Source: Siphlonurus alternatus (Eukaryota > Arthropoda > Insecta > Ephemeroptera > Siphlonuridae). Taken from it: a DNA stretch of 64,000 nt. Under the pieces are notes generated by a model that did not search any database, was not told the DNA's origin, and saw nothing but the letters and a program-made list of their open reading frames with translations. The stretch spans positions 29,344,340 through 29,408,339 of the forward strand of contig OX463788.1 in NCBI GenBank assembly GCA_949825025.1, read 5' to 3'. Positions 45,490 to 57,947 of the stretch are shown here, piece by piece (position 1 is the stretch's first letter; the number at the start of each line of letters is the position of its first letter). The position numbers were made by a program, and so were the translations under genes.

Positions 45490-46156
45490 GTAACATGAAC
45501 ATGTTATACATCAAGTTAAAGCTCAACAATCAACATTTTCCAAATTGTAAGCAAAAAAGCATTGTGTGGACTTGTTTTCTTTTGAAACGAAAAAGGAACA
45601 AAAATGGCCGTTTCTGAGCTCAAAACTCCGCAGAATCAGCTGCCATCTCAAAGAGATTGTCCCTATTTAATTATTCGCTTGAATAAAATTTACCCACAAG
45701 GCTTCTCCGCATGAGCACCGACCGTTGGTAAACCCGGCACACGCCCGGACAGGCCTCCAGTTCTCGCCACACGTTGCCAGAATTGCCGGCGTGATTAATC
45801 TGATTGTTGTGGTGATGAGAACTGGAGGCCTGCCTGGACGTGTGCCGGGGGGTATCAACGATGCTCATGTGGAGAAACCTTGTGGTAAATTGTGTGTGTA
45901 AAATTTTATTCAAGCAAATAATTAAATTAGGACAATCTCTCTGAGATGCCAGCTGATTCTACGGAGTTTGGAGCTCAGAAACGGCCATTTTTGTTCCTTT
46001 TTCGTTTCAAAAGAACACAAGTCCACACAATGCTTTTTTTGCCCTCAATTTTGAAAATGTTGATTGTTGAGCTTTAATTTGATGTATAACATGTTCGTGT
46101 TACCATCGTGCTTCATACTTTAATTTGCCTGTCAATTCGTGCGAATTTACACCCTG

Positions 46157-46220
<64 letters not shown>
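46157..46220. repeat. (TA)n microsatellite
   Basis: TA run directly at the right end of G3. Confidence 0.95.
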
Positions 46221-46225
<5 letters not shown>

Positions 46226-47252
46226 CGTATCATCTGCAATAACAAAACAAGAAGTCAATATACACGAAATAAGCATTACACTATCTGTTCACTTTCCTGA
46301 TTAAATATGGACTTCTGAATATTTGTTACGTACGCTGCTGCTCAAATTTGAGCCTTTTTGGAGTTTTTGGTATTTTTAACAAAAGTTACCTTCTGCTTTC
46401 GCTTTGAGTCGGTGGAACTTTGAAACTATGTTACTAATCAATTACAAAGGTATATTTTATTCTTTGCGTGAGAAGGCATTAATTAATATTTATATGATGT
46501 TAGCAGATGCTGGTACCAGTGGTTCCTCATGATACATAATACTGGTACAGTATGTACTGTACGTACTCTGTGTAAGCAAATTTAAAACTGTTTCCCAATG
46601 CAATATATTTAAAATGTAAAGTGTAATATTATCCATTCCAGTATATCATTGCAACTTGCAAGTTGTTCAATTATTGAAATAATAACAAAGATGAAAAACT
46701 AGAGTTTCCTTCGTTGCCATCGATGATGTACTGTATATTTTATAAAATGATTAATAGTTAATGATATGATTTGCTGCTACCTTTGACTTAAAACCTGCAT
46801 TTATGAATATAATTCACTATGTGTTTTTTTTTGAAAGTTTTGTATTTTTAAAGAATCAAAACTCAGTACAGTAATTGTAATTCATTTTTTGTCTTTGATG
46901 CTTCATTTATAATATTTATTTCACCCAGTGCTATATTAATAGTAGTGTCATATATTTTTGAAACTTAATTAAAAAAAAAAAAAATGTGAACTTCCTAATT
47001 TAAAAGAATGGGGAATTCTCCTACATTGATTTTAATTTTTTTTCAGATGCTCCATACCTTGAAACTAAATGTCCCAAAACAAAAAAGTTTCAATTTTCAA
47101 AATTGGAGACAAGGATATTTTTAAAAATCTTCCTTCTTTTGAATTTAGCGCCAAAACGTGACGTAGAAACTGCCTAGCAGGCGAAATTTTCCTGCAATAA
47201 TTTTATATTTTCGATTATCACTCTTAAAGTAAACTGACATTACAGACAAAAC
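46221..47252. other. Spacer, no gene seen
   Basis: AT-rich, no recognised element ends or splice-bounded frames. Confidence 0.35.
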
Positions 47253-47259
47253 TATTGAT

Positions 47260-48032
47260 CATAGCCCTCTGGTGGAAGGCCAAGACCTGACCACGCCCAC
47301 TTTTCAATAGCCGTCCTACTGAGCAGCAGGTTTGCGTGTAATCAAATGGGAGAGAACTTCACTTTGGTCGCGGTTTACGACAATTGCGCTGTGTGCTAGA
47401 GTTTTGAAAATGAAACTAGTTTAACTCTAATATAGTCTAATCTTGCGTAACAACCTTCTTTTTCACGCAAAACCAATATTAATACACTCTAATTAATCTT
47501 TTATGAACCCGACTTCTGTTACATCTGCGCATGCGCGAAGCCGCGAAGGAAAAAGTCAGTTTACTGGCGATGACGTCATATAAACATTGAAAGCCTTTCT
47601 TCATAGCGAGTGACTTTCACTTTACTTAATTGCAATTTCTTTACTTTGTATATCAAGTAAAGTTATTTACTACATCGAAAATAATGTATGAAAGTTGATG
47701 CAAGTACTTTTTTGTATTTTCAATATTCCGTGACGTCATGATACATATCCAAAGCTTGGAAGATATAACCCAAGTTCCCGCCCTGACTTTACCGTAATAT
47801 TTCTCAGGTAGTATAATATTTATCAACTAAATAAAACAATCAGCACGCAGGAGACTACGTTAAAGTAGTATCGCACTACAAGATACCTTCAATAATATCA
47901 GGTAAATATTTTTAAAAAAATATTTCCTCCCCATTACTTTGTGTGTTATTTTTTAAATTTCAGACGGCTAATATCTTGACAGTTGACGATCGCCCCTGCT
48001 GGTCTTAATTGGCCTTCCACCAGAGGGCTATG
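47260..48032. mobile_element. 773-base element with 7-bp TSD
   Basis: Ends CATAGCCCTCTGGTGGAAGG and, inverted, CCTTCCACCAGAGGGCTATG. TATTGAT lies at 47253-47259 and 48033-48039. Contains the dispersed segment shared with 28816-28975. No transposase. A 32-base relative is at 50275-50306. Confidence 0.85.
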
Positions 48033-48039
48033 TATTGAT

Positions 48040-50267
48040 ACTAGGGTAGAAAAACCCGCTGATTTCGAACGTGTTGCTAAAATTTATAGCCAATCACTCC
48101 TTGACGCTCAAACTATGATATCAGACAGTTGTTGTGTGTTAACTAGGGAGTTTCTACGTCACAATTTTCAGGTTTGCGCGCGGGTTGCATACTTTGCCCC
48201 TATTCTAATAATCCCTTCAGATTCCCCAAATTTGTGTTAAAAAAGTTGAAACTCAAGTCAAACTTATTGTTAATATGTACCCTATCACTATATAGTTAAA
48301 TTAAAATTTGAGTTGTAAGAGAATTCCCCATTCTTGAGTTTTATTAAAAAAACCGTTTGCTTGTAACGTTAAAGGTTGATTTTATTTATATTTATTTTGT
48401 TGTTCGTACAAATGATTTTCTTCTTTATCAAGAAGTTTGTATATATTACGATATGTTCCAAGCCAACAGGCGGTCAATGGCTTCGATAAGAGCTTGCAGC
48501 AAATTTTATTTCTACTATCGCACCTTTTACCATGTAATTGTTATATTATGAATCACATTTTTGAGATTGAGAAACTTGGCGATCGTTTTCCTTGCTTCAA
48601 TTGTGTTTCTCAACGTTTCCGCTGCAACACCGCCACTGCCTGCTTGCTGCCACCGCAACTTATCAGTAAAAGCTAGATAAAACGCAACCCAAGTTTCGTC
48701 ATGAAAATAATATATGACTATGTAAAATAATTGTATATAATATATAATAGGATATAGTTTGTTGATAATACAACATTTATACTATAATTTACAAGCTTTG
48801 CGATTGTCATTTATATTATTTTTTGTAATTATTTTTTATAATTTTTTTTATGACTGTTAACCAACACATAGAGCTTTTAATTAAAATTATTTGTTCATCC
48901 ATTTAATATAATCTAGAACAGGATCAGATCAATTTGTCAAGCTTCGTGGACACAGTATTGCGTGTGTTTCTCCTGAATCTCTTGTATTTAACAGGAATAA
49001 TATTGTGTATTTATAATGACTATTATATCGATACGAAAACTTTTCGGTAAAACACTTAAGTCGGTAAAATCATAAAATGTCATGATTATAAAAATTGATA
49101 CTCAACAAAGAAGTCCTTGGCTTGTATTTTACAAGGGTAAACATGAAAGATGACAATAGCTATAGACGTTTAAAAATGTTCCCAACCTACTTTCATAATA
49201 TTTATACATTATTTCATTAAATTAGATTTTACAATGTAATTGTTCAGATTTAATTTGAGTCAAGTTGTAAAATGTATACAGTGGTAATTATTTAACCAAG
49301 AATGCTAATTAAAGAGTTGTAATCTTAATTTACATGAGGTTTGCAAGTCCAACATAATAATTTTGGAGTGTTAACTTGTTTACTGATGGAGTGAGCGCCA
49401 CTTGCGAGGGAGCAACTTGAGTTCCGCCCACCTACTCCAAGATAGCTTCTGCTGGTGGCGTTATTTGCATTGGGCATGCACACAGGCTTGCATAAATGAG
49501 GGTTGTGTTCATCATATACATTTATTAATATACATTTTATCATTAATAGGCTCATTCGGTTTAGCACACTATAAACACCTACACAATATGGACCCACTCA
49601 CTGCATTTTTTCCCCCTAAATAAAACCATAGCGACTATTTCAGGAGAAAGGGGGGGGGGGAGAGAGAAGGATCAGTTGTATTAATGAAGAAATGTATTTT
49701 CATATAATTATGTAGATTTTTTAATTTTTTTTTTTTTCAATACCGTTTTGTTTTTGTTCCTTTTATTACTATGCAGAAGCAGTGTTACTGGCATATTATA
49801 TACCACAGTCTCTTTTCGCACTGCGTGTATTCTGAATCCTATGAAGTTCTGTCACATTCTTATGTTCTTGGTTAGTCCGTCGCGTCATTTTTTGTCAGAT
49901 TGGCCGCGGTACACATATTATTTTATAATAAAATAAATTATATATGTTAACTTCACAGTTTGATAAGGCTACTTAAAAAACATAATATGTTAAAAAAATT
50001 GTTTTAGCTATGTCGAGACGTAAAATTTCCAATTCGCAATGAGTACGTATTATAAAATTTGTAACCATATACTTACTACTGAGCCCACGTACACCGTACA
50101 CTCCATTCAGATAAAAATTTCCGATCCGGCTATACTTTAACATGACCGGATCGGGCATGGACATTTTTATTCGAATGGTGTGTACATACATTACGGGCGT
50201 ACACCCTCTAGTGAGAGCATGAGGAAGTTGCCTTCAAACCTGGCAGTCGACCGGGATGGCAACAAAG
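48040..50267. other. Mostly unannotated interval
   Basis: AT-rich, with a G run at 49654-49662 and a short inverted CGGATCGG patch near 50120. One weak terminal-exon candidate is listed at 49777-49875. No transposon ends recognised. Confidence 0.35.
49777..49875 (+). CDS. Weak terminal-exon candidate
   Basis: Acceptor TTTTATTACTATGCAG followed by 32 open codons (KQCYWHIIYHSLFSHCVYSE, then SYEVLSHSYVLG) and TAG. Unrecognised, with no linked exon found. Could be chance. Confidence 0.15.
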   Translation, partial: KQCYWHIIYHSLFSHCVYSESYEVLSHSYVLG

Positions 50268-50274
50268 GTTACAG

Positions 50275-50306
50275 CATAGCCCTCTGGGGTCCACCAGAGG
50301 GCTATG
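50275..50306. mobile_element. 32-base minimal element (two ends only)
   Basis: CATAGCCCTCTGG, three bases, then CCACCAGAGGGCTATG, flanked by GTTACAG at 50268-50274 and 50307-50313. Same termini and same 7-bp TSD length as 47260-48032. Confidence 0.85.
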
Positions 50307-50365
50307 GTTACAGTCTTCATTGGTATAATATAAATATACAAGTAATAGCGGAGAAGTGAAGCGTT

Positions 50366-50660
50366 ATCCAGAGTAGCTTAGCGGTAGAGCAGTGGTGGCT
50401 ATATACAGTCAAATTTATTTGAAATTTCCTCCGGAAGTAGCCGGAAGGGTAAAGTTTGCAGCTCTTCTGTTTGTAATTCAGTTTTTAAAACTTTGCAGAG
50501 GGGTTTATTTAGAAGTACTGACCAATGTGTGAAATTGCATCGCTGAAATACGAATAGCAAGGTCACAAACTTCACACTTCCTGCTACTTCCGGAGGGAAT
50601 TTCACATAAATTTGATTATAACGCCAATAAGGTTCCAGATTTGACTCCTGGCCAGACCCA
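50366..50660 (+). mobile_element. tRNA-like SINE or tRNA relic split by a foldback element
   Basis: GAGTAGCTTAGCGGTAGAGC (box A) at 50371-50390, an anticodon-arm-like TGGC..GCCA pair and a box B-like GGTTCCAGATTTGACTCC near 50630. Between them a foldback (about 50403-50620, arms CAAATTTAT, GAAATT(T/C)CCTCCGGAAG) sits with TA on both sides. Confidence 0.6.
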
Positions 50661-50789
50661 CTCTTTTCTTTCGAACGCTTATATTATACTTGGATATTAT
50701 ATAATTTGATATACATATTATGTATTATATAGTGCGTACGGTACCCAACGTACCCTATGGCAAAAAAAAGCACGAGAATATTCTTTGAA

Positions 50790-51071
50790 CAAGGGTGTTT
50801 GTAAAGTAGTGGAGGGTGTTTGGGCGTTAATAAAAGACACAGGTTTAACGCAACATAGACTTTTTATATATATGAAATCAAAGCTTAACATTTTACAATT
50901 TCGAAAATCAAGACGAAAATTAATTCAGGTAAGGGGTTCATTTTTTACACGCTAAATGACCAAAAGAGAACATTTCATTAAAAATTTCGTTTTTCGTGAA
51001 ACTTTCGTGACAACAAGATGTTTACAGATCAGCAGAAATCAAAGTGTGTGTTATGATCCCAATCTTATGGA

Positions 51072-51106
<35 letters not shown>

Positions 51107-52358
51107 GAAAAGAAAATTTAGTAACTTTTGTCACGTAAATTATTGTCAAACTCCTGGTGAAAATTCAATCTAACGTTGGTGGCAAAATTTTTAAGGAACA
51201 AGATCAATCAAGAACAAATGTATTTTTGTAGGCGGCCCTCTGTGTCTTATGTCGATCAGCGGCTCGTGTCTGAGAATTATTTAAAAACAAGCCTACACTC
51301 TATCAGTTAGGCATGAGCTTGTCAGTAATTCACATGACACCTCCAAACGCTTCGTCGGCAGATCTTCAGGTTTCAGTTCATAAAGTAAGGTAATCTTGAA
51401 AGGGAAGTTCTTGCTTCAGTGTTGTTTTGTGCATGGCACAGTTGATCGAGACATGATGTCTAACTGAATATTGGCTCTCTTACTGATAGTGTAGGGCTGT
51501 TTTTAAATGCTTCATGCTTCTTGGACATTAGCCTGATTGACATTAGACACAGCGGCACTAAGGCATTAAGGATTATTGTCACTAGTCTTAGGAAATGGTA
51601 AATCACTCCAATTTTTTCAGCATTGCATAGAGAAAAAATAAATAAAAATTCTCATGCAATAAAATACACCTAAATTCAGTGCCATTATTTTTTAAATTGA
51701 GATATAAAAAACGCATGTTATCAAATGCAAATTTCAATCTCCGTAATGGTACTGAATAATGGATTAAAATTTTAGCTTAAAAAACAATCATTATTTTAAA
51801 TAGAATTATGATGAAATAATAATTATAGATAATCATTTACTTTTTGAGATACAAGCCTTCATATAAACTGCACAATTCGGCAATGCTGCTCGTAGCTTAA
51901 CTGGATGGGATAACAATGTTGCCAAATCGTCAAAAAACAACTTTACACTTTTCAGCAGAAAAAACAAATGAATTGCGGTCATTTTGACTAGTGAGTCAAA
52001 ACAGCGTACAACTATTTACCACTCATATTTAAATGTTTTTCAATGTTTGCAAGGATGATGGATGAATAAATACACGAGAAAGTGTTTAAAGTGATTCATT
52101 TTATTAAAAAAACATATTTTACTGTGCTGATCACTGCTTTCCTAATAGTGCTTGTTCTTGTCACTCATATGTATTGCGTATGAAAAGAAGATGGCGGTGC
52201 ATAAAAGAAAGATGGCGGAACTTCCGGTGACAATAATCGTTAACGGCATTATTTATTATTGTTTGATTTTGTTCCTTAAAAATTTTGACACCAACGTAAG
52301 ACTGAATTTTCACCAGGAGTTTGACGATACGCGAAAAAAGTTACTGAATTTTCTTTTT

Positions 52359-52396
<38 letters not shown>

Positions 52397-52498
52397 TCCA
52401 TAAGATTGGGATTATATCACACATTTTGATATCTGTTGCGTTAAACCTGTGTCTTTTATTAACGCCGAAACATCCTCCACTACTTTACAAACACCCTG
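50790..52498. mobile_element. Family E element with CTG/CAG repeats in its arms
   Basis: Left CAAGGGTGTTTGTAAAGTAG, right CTACTTTACAAACACCCTG. The arms run about 400 bases and include (CTG)n at 51070-51104 and (CAG)n at 52361-52394 at mirrored positions. A family F element is nested at 51231-51558. At 52190-52232 the unique centre has AAGATGGCGG twice and CTTCCGGTG, YY1- and ETS-like motifs. Confidence 0.75.
51231..51558. mobile_element. Family F foldback, copy 2
   Basis: GGCGGCCCTCTGTGTC / GACACAGCGGCAC ends; inner arms as in 29848-30193. Confidence 0.7.
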
Positions 52499-52730
52499 TA
52501 TTATTAACATAAGAACAAAACAGTGCATTTGATACGAATTAATAGAAATAAAAGTCAACTGACCATTACAGGAGCCCTATTGCTCACATCCGGGCCTTTA
52601 ACTTGCCTCAGTGGCACGTACCCCGGCACCACAAAGTAATACAAAGTGTGTCCTCCCCGCAGTCCCCATACTACTGGAGAACATAATGACCAATACACTA
52701 GTAGCAACCATCAAGCTGCATGGAAGTAAC
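52499..52730. other. Spacer
   Basis: No gene or element recognised. Confidence 0.4.
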
Positions 52731-52995
52731 TAGAGGCTTCAAGAGTGCGCCTCGCAATGCTCATTTACACTTGAAGATGCAGCAATTTTTTTTTTTTTAA
52801 CTTTCCTCGCTTATAAATTACATAAAAAATCTAAATCTCCACTGTATTTTTCAATTTGGACCGAAGGTCCGTAAAGGAATTTTCTCTAAAAAAATTTTAA
52901 TGAAAAAATGAATTCCGTTTTTTTTTTTTTTTTTTTTGCATAGGTGTAGATAGGACGGTGGGAACACCGAAAAATCAGCTGACTTGAAGCCTCTA
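52731..52995. mobile_element. Family B foldback, copy 4
   Basis: TAGAGGCTTCAAGAGTGCGC to CAGCTGACTTGAAGCCTCTA, with T runs near 52780 and 52919-52937. Confidence 0.75.
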
Positions 52996-52997
52996 TT

Positions 52998-53636
52998 GCA
53001 GAGAGGCCTCTCTGAAGTTGGGCCTGGTCCAGCAGCTGGCCGTGTTTTGAGTGCGCTTATCAAAGGGGGCGTTGACAGTGTGACCGTGACGTGACCTCCC
53101 GCGACTTGACCGCGAGATACAGAGACTATAAAAGCAGACTTGGAGCGCAGTGATACACCTTGTTTCAGTACTGTTGTTGTCATTACTGACGTCGTAAGCC
53201 CAACCAACTCAAAGCCAAGTGGCGTCATTAATTTGCTACTGTATTGAAATATAATATATATCCATTCATTACTTCATATTGAAACCTTTCATTTTTTAGA
53301 ACCATCTTAAAAAGTAAATGTAATGATTTTTATCATTGCATAATTAATTACTACATTTTTAACCATTTCACGCGCGTTACATCAGCTATATTGTATTAAA
53401 ATAGTTTGTCATTTTCTATAATATTTCATATTATACCGGTATTATTATCACAAAATAACTTCTATCAATTAAATTTTTATGTTCCCAAGAGAGTTTTGAA
53501 TAAGATTTACAGTATATATATTTAATATTTAAAATTAATGATGATCATCTTAATTGTTGTGATCTTATTTTCAAGCACCATCGGCGTTGTGCAGTGTATT
53601 ATTTTATTATGATATTGACGTACATACGCAACACGT
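52998..53636 (+). mobile_element. LTR-like or Pol II promoter-like segment
   Basis: CTATAAAAGCAGAC (53126-53139) is a strong TATA box about 130 bases in. Sequence near the end, ACACGTGGTATCGCAG, resembles a retrotransposon LTR border followed by a tRNA primer-binding site (usual TGGTATC..). No second LTR or gag/pol frame is seen, so solo LTR or a lookalike. Confidence 0.3.
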
Positions 53637-53775
53637 GGTATCGCAGTGTTATACAGCCTGAGCCGGCTCTCTGCTGCATCGCGCTGGGTCGATGGCGGTG
53701 ACACTAGTAATACTAGTGCCGCTAGTGCTAACAGTTAGTTTGGTTTTACAAGAGAGCTTAATATATTTAATATTG

Positions 53776-53906
<131 letters not shown>

Positions 53907-56657
53907 CAGGGGCGGCTCGTGACCTCTAACTGTGGGTGGGCTGTCATGATAAAGATTAGAAAAACACCATCGGGGGGTTTGGGGGGCGAAGCCCCCCAAT
54001 TTCCCGCCGCAGGTGCGATTTTTTTTAAGGTCACGTGTCCTTTTTGAGTATTATGAAATTAGTATAAATGCGCGTATTATCTAAATTATAATTAATTTTC
54101 TTACACAATAAACTTTTGGACTTATTGTTATCCTCACTTCATTTTTTTTTCTAAAAAAGTTTTAATTTAAAAAAATATATATATTTAATATTTAAAAAAA
54201 AAATTGGCCTTTTAATTACTTGATAAAAATTGTAATTCAACATTTTATCTCGTTCACTTAAGATTTCGGAATTAGCTCACTAACTATTCAATGGGGAGTT
54301 ATTTTAGATGTGTATTTTATAACCAACATTTTTTAGTTTGCATTCTTTTTAAAAGCTATACTGCAGTAGTCGTCATGTTTAGTCGGTGCGCTCTTAATTA
54401 AGTTAAATTTGAAGTGCTGTAGCTAACAGTTCAGTTGGCATAGAATTTAAGATCTAAAAAAATAAATAACAAAAGAATACAAAAAAAAAAAAATGGCACA
54501 TTTATTTCTCTCATATACTGTATATAGTTTCTTAAAAAAATAAAGTCCGCGTTTTTATCCATAATAATACGTTCATATGATTCGTTGATGGCGCTTCGTA
54601 AGAATAACATTATCCGTCGCCAACGAATACGTATTAATTACCGTCATTTGGTCTTGTGAACGTAAGTTATATGCAAAATATTATACTGTATTATCACTAT
54701 AATATATAATCATAATATATTACTCCAAAAAAGTTCATGGAATTATAGCATGAAAAAAATTTAGTGATGTTTTATTTTTGTGAGCCGATCAAGCTTTATC
54801 TAAATATAATTGAAATTTAAAATTCAAATCATTATCACGAAAAATATTTCCTGTTAGCTGTGAGAATGGAATTTAACATTGAACATTTTCTTGATTTTTT
54901 CATGGCAAATTCACTTTGTAATAAAATTATTTGAAAGGATCGTGGCAAAAACCAGCATTACTATGATGATCTTCGAATATATAGATTTTATTTTTTCATG
55001 TTTAATAACTTAATCTCTCTTAATTGCTTTGTCTGTTTTTTTTTTGTTTTTTTTTTTAACAGGATAATGATGGATTTTTTTTTTTATATTTCAGTTTAAT
55101 AAGAGGTTGCATAAAAGGAGTTCTAAAAACATAGTTATAAAATACTAACTCAATATTATTGTGGAATTGGGTTCTAATTAGAATACAGTGGAGTGGTCTC
55201 ATTCTTTGGGACTATAGCTGCTATAATTATATGCCTATATTATACATTATACTGATAGATTTTTTTATAAATACGTCGTATATGAAATAAAAATTGTTGG
55301 TCTATGTTTTCCTATTGCTAAATGTTGAATTTAAGCTTTAATAATACGATATTCTTTGATAAAGTATCAAATTCTGTTTTTTTCCACACCACACATAACA
55401 AGAAACAACTTGTCTAGCTTTTAAATATTTTACGTACGTACACTTTCTTCCAGCGCTCGCCACCCACGTGATCTAAATACTAAAAGCTGATTGGTGCGAG
55501 TTGCTAGAAGAATCGCCCATGTCCCTCCCAAAATCACATGGTTTTTGTGGGTGTTGCAGAGGAGGGGATTGAGGGGAGCAAGGTGGCTGGATAGTAAGGT
55601 GGGGACACGGAGCTGCTGCCCCCTCGCGGCCAGTGAGGAACTACAAAAAAACAGTTGACGATCGCTTTTTTGGATCCAATTTCATCCGCGAATAATTCGA
55701 ACGGTGTAATAGAAATCCATGAACATCGGGCTGATGAACCATTAAAATTCTTTTAAATTGAGTCTATCTTCTTCAGAATTTAACATAGAGTTTATTTCTA
55801 TCACAATTTTACCCACATTTATACCATAAATATAAGACTTTTGATGGCTTTTCCAGTTCCATCGTTTGAATTTTTCGCGGATGAAATTGGATCCAAAAAA
55901 GCGATCGTCAACTGTTTTTTTGTAGTTCGTCACTGGCCGCGAGGGGGCAGCAGCTCCGTGTCCCCACCTTACTATCCAGCCACCTTGGAGGGGAGGGTCC
56001 AAAATATATCATTGGCGGCTGGGCTGTGTAGTTCCCAGCTCCGCCGCTTGGCACTGATCGCAAGCATACTAAAATCAGTGACAATCTGACCATTCTTATA
56101 GTATAGAGGGGATTGCGCTGACGTCATGCGAGGAGGGCCAGAATGCACGGACTAGCATGTACACAAAGTGTACAATAATTTTTTTTACTTAACTTATTAA
56201 TAAAATAACTCAAGTTTAAATGCTTCGATAATACTTTAACAGTACACGATAGAACTCATAAAAAAAATTTCACCGCCAAAAAACTGTTAAAAGTATTTTT
56301 TATAATTTTTTTTCAGCATTTTGCCTATGCTCACTGTATAATCTGGCCTTCCTAAACTTTCTCTTTTCCCTCCCTCCTGCGCCCCCTTCGCAATGTATTT
56401 GTATAGGGAAACCCCTCTCCCGCCTCACGTAAACATAAACAGAAATCAGCTCTATAGAACTCTTTGGTAAAATTTACATGAACGCGGTAAAAATTGCGTT
56501 GTTTCAAACGTCAGAACTTATAAACTTTAGCAGGAAACTACAAAAATTGAACAAGAAATAATAATAATTATTGTTATACATTCTCTTCAATTATGTGTTT
56601 GTTTTCCAAAATTTTTGGGGGGGCTGCAGCCCCGCAGCCCTATAGTACGAGCCGCCC

Positions 56658-56660
<3 letters not shown>
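53907..56660. mobile_element. Family H hAT-like element, copy 1
   Basis: Ends CAGGGGCGGCTCGT and ACGAGCCGCCCCTG, bounded by TA repeats, so the TSD cannot be read. Left subterminal: GGGGGGTTTGGGGGGCGAAG then CCCCCCAA, a hairpin. The interior (2.6 kb) is AT-rich with no transposase frame and holds a foldback at 55579-55986. Confidence 0.65.
55579..55986. mobile_element. Foldback element nested in H1
   Basis: Arms AAGGTGGCTGGATAGTAAGG, CAGTTGACGATCGCTTTTTT, GGATCCAATTTCATCCGCG mirrored with few differences. About 400 bases. The centre is diverged. Confidence 0.8.

Positions 56661-56694
<34 letters not shown>
56661..56694. repeat. (TA)n between two H ends
   Basis: Seventeen TA units separate the right end of H1 from the left end of H2. 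Confidence 0.95.
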
Positions 56695-56697
<3 letters not shown>

Positions 56698-57947
56698 GGG
56701 CGGCTCGTACTATAGTACTGCGGTACTGCAGCCCCCCCGGAATTTTTGGGAATAAACACACAATTTGAAATTTCAAATAATTCTATAATTTTTCTGAACT
56801 TTCCAGCAAATTTTTATCAGTTCTAACATTTAAAATCATGAAATTTTTGCCGCTGCCGCGTAAATTTATTCCCTCAGCCAGAGCGTACTTGAGTAGCGTA
56901 CTCAAGTTCGCTCTGCCTCAGCGCTGCTCAGCGGAAGGTACTGCCACTACTAGCAGTAGCCCAAAGCAGTGTTCCCACCCTCATTCTCCTCTTCTTCAAC
57001 TCCCACTCAAGCCGTGTGATTTTGGAGCGATCGGGGACTGTGCGATCGGCAGTACCCGCAAGCTCATTGGTTCAACAGAACCAATGAGCTTGTGGTATTT
57101 GACATGCGGGAATAATTTGAACAACACTTCGAAGACATTTTCCTGTAATATGGTTTCATTGAGCAGATTAACAAAATTTTAATTACATTCATCAGTGAAT
57201 ATACTAACAAAGATTGACTAAATATATTGAAGCATCTGAGGAATGAAGACCAGCACTTTTATTTTACTTTAATAAAAATATGACTGTCCCAAAAGAACTA
57301 ACACTTGTCTTTTGAAAATTAAGTGGTGCATGCATGTAAACAATCGTGAGATATCTCACGTTCGAAGTTCGAACAACGACAACAACAGGTTTCTTACTAA
57401 CCACGCAGTTAGCGTCAGTCTAACTCAATGGCACTAAACGTCGATCGAATTAATTAAGTGAGAAATCTGGATAACTTAATTCGTTCGTGAATCGCGCCCA
57501 TGTATTTTATTATAAATTATAAGTTTACCAGGAACAAGTCGATATACATGGGAGCTATTTATTTATTAATTATTCACTACAGCATTTTATACCATTAATG
57601 TGAAAATTCAAACATAAAAATAAAACAATAAAACAAAAACAAGTTGTTAAAGTGTACGAGTATCCCGGAGTATACAAAATATAAGAAAACGTTAACTACT
57701 CAAGGATGAGAAAAATATATAGCTTATTTTTCCGGGTTTGTGTGTACCGGCAGTACATTATTTAGCAGCAAATATGCGATAGTAATCAAAGAAATATTGC
57801 ATGGCTAAAAAAAAAAAAATAAAACAATAATAGAAAAATTGGGATCTTTGATCTGTTATACCGCTCGAGAGGTTTCTCATATGCGCGCTCAAGCCAATTA
57901 TATATACCGATGTGTCGTAATTATAATATAGGGTGATCAGAACTGCA

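Larger units (their letters stand above)
43623..46156. mobile_element. Family G foldback (G3), split by W5
   Basis: CAGGGTGTCCACAGAAATTG at the left, GCGAATTTACACCCTG at the right, both against TATA. Removing W5 leaves about 730 bases, almost wholly palindromic, with the CCGGCACACGCCCGGACAGG / CGTGTGCCGG core at 45690-45910. Confidence 0.8.

Noticed and set aside
45174..45493. ORFs with repeated LQDVRAPSCPCSELS
   Set aside because: Translation of the W5 word array; the mirrored arm has the same content on the other strand.
52152..52403. 83-codon ORF ending in poly-Ala
   Set aside because: The Ala run is the CAG microsatellite of the family E arm; the ATGGCGG motif is noted only as promoter-like.
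56838..57182. 114-codon ORF in H2
   Set aside because: Covers two hairpins and has no domain; probably chance in a non-autonomous element.
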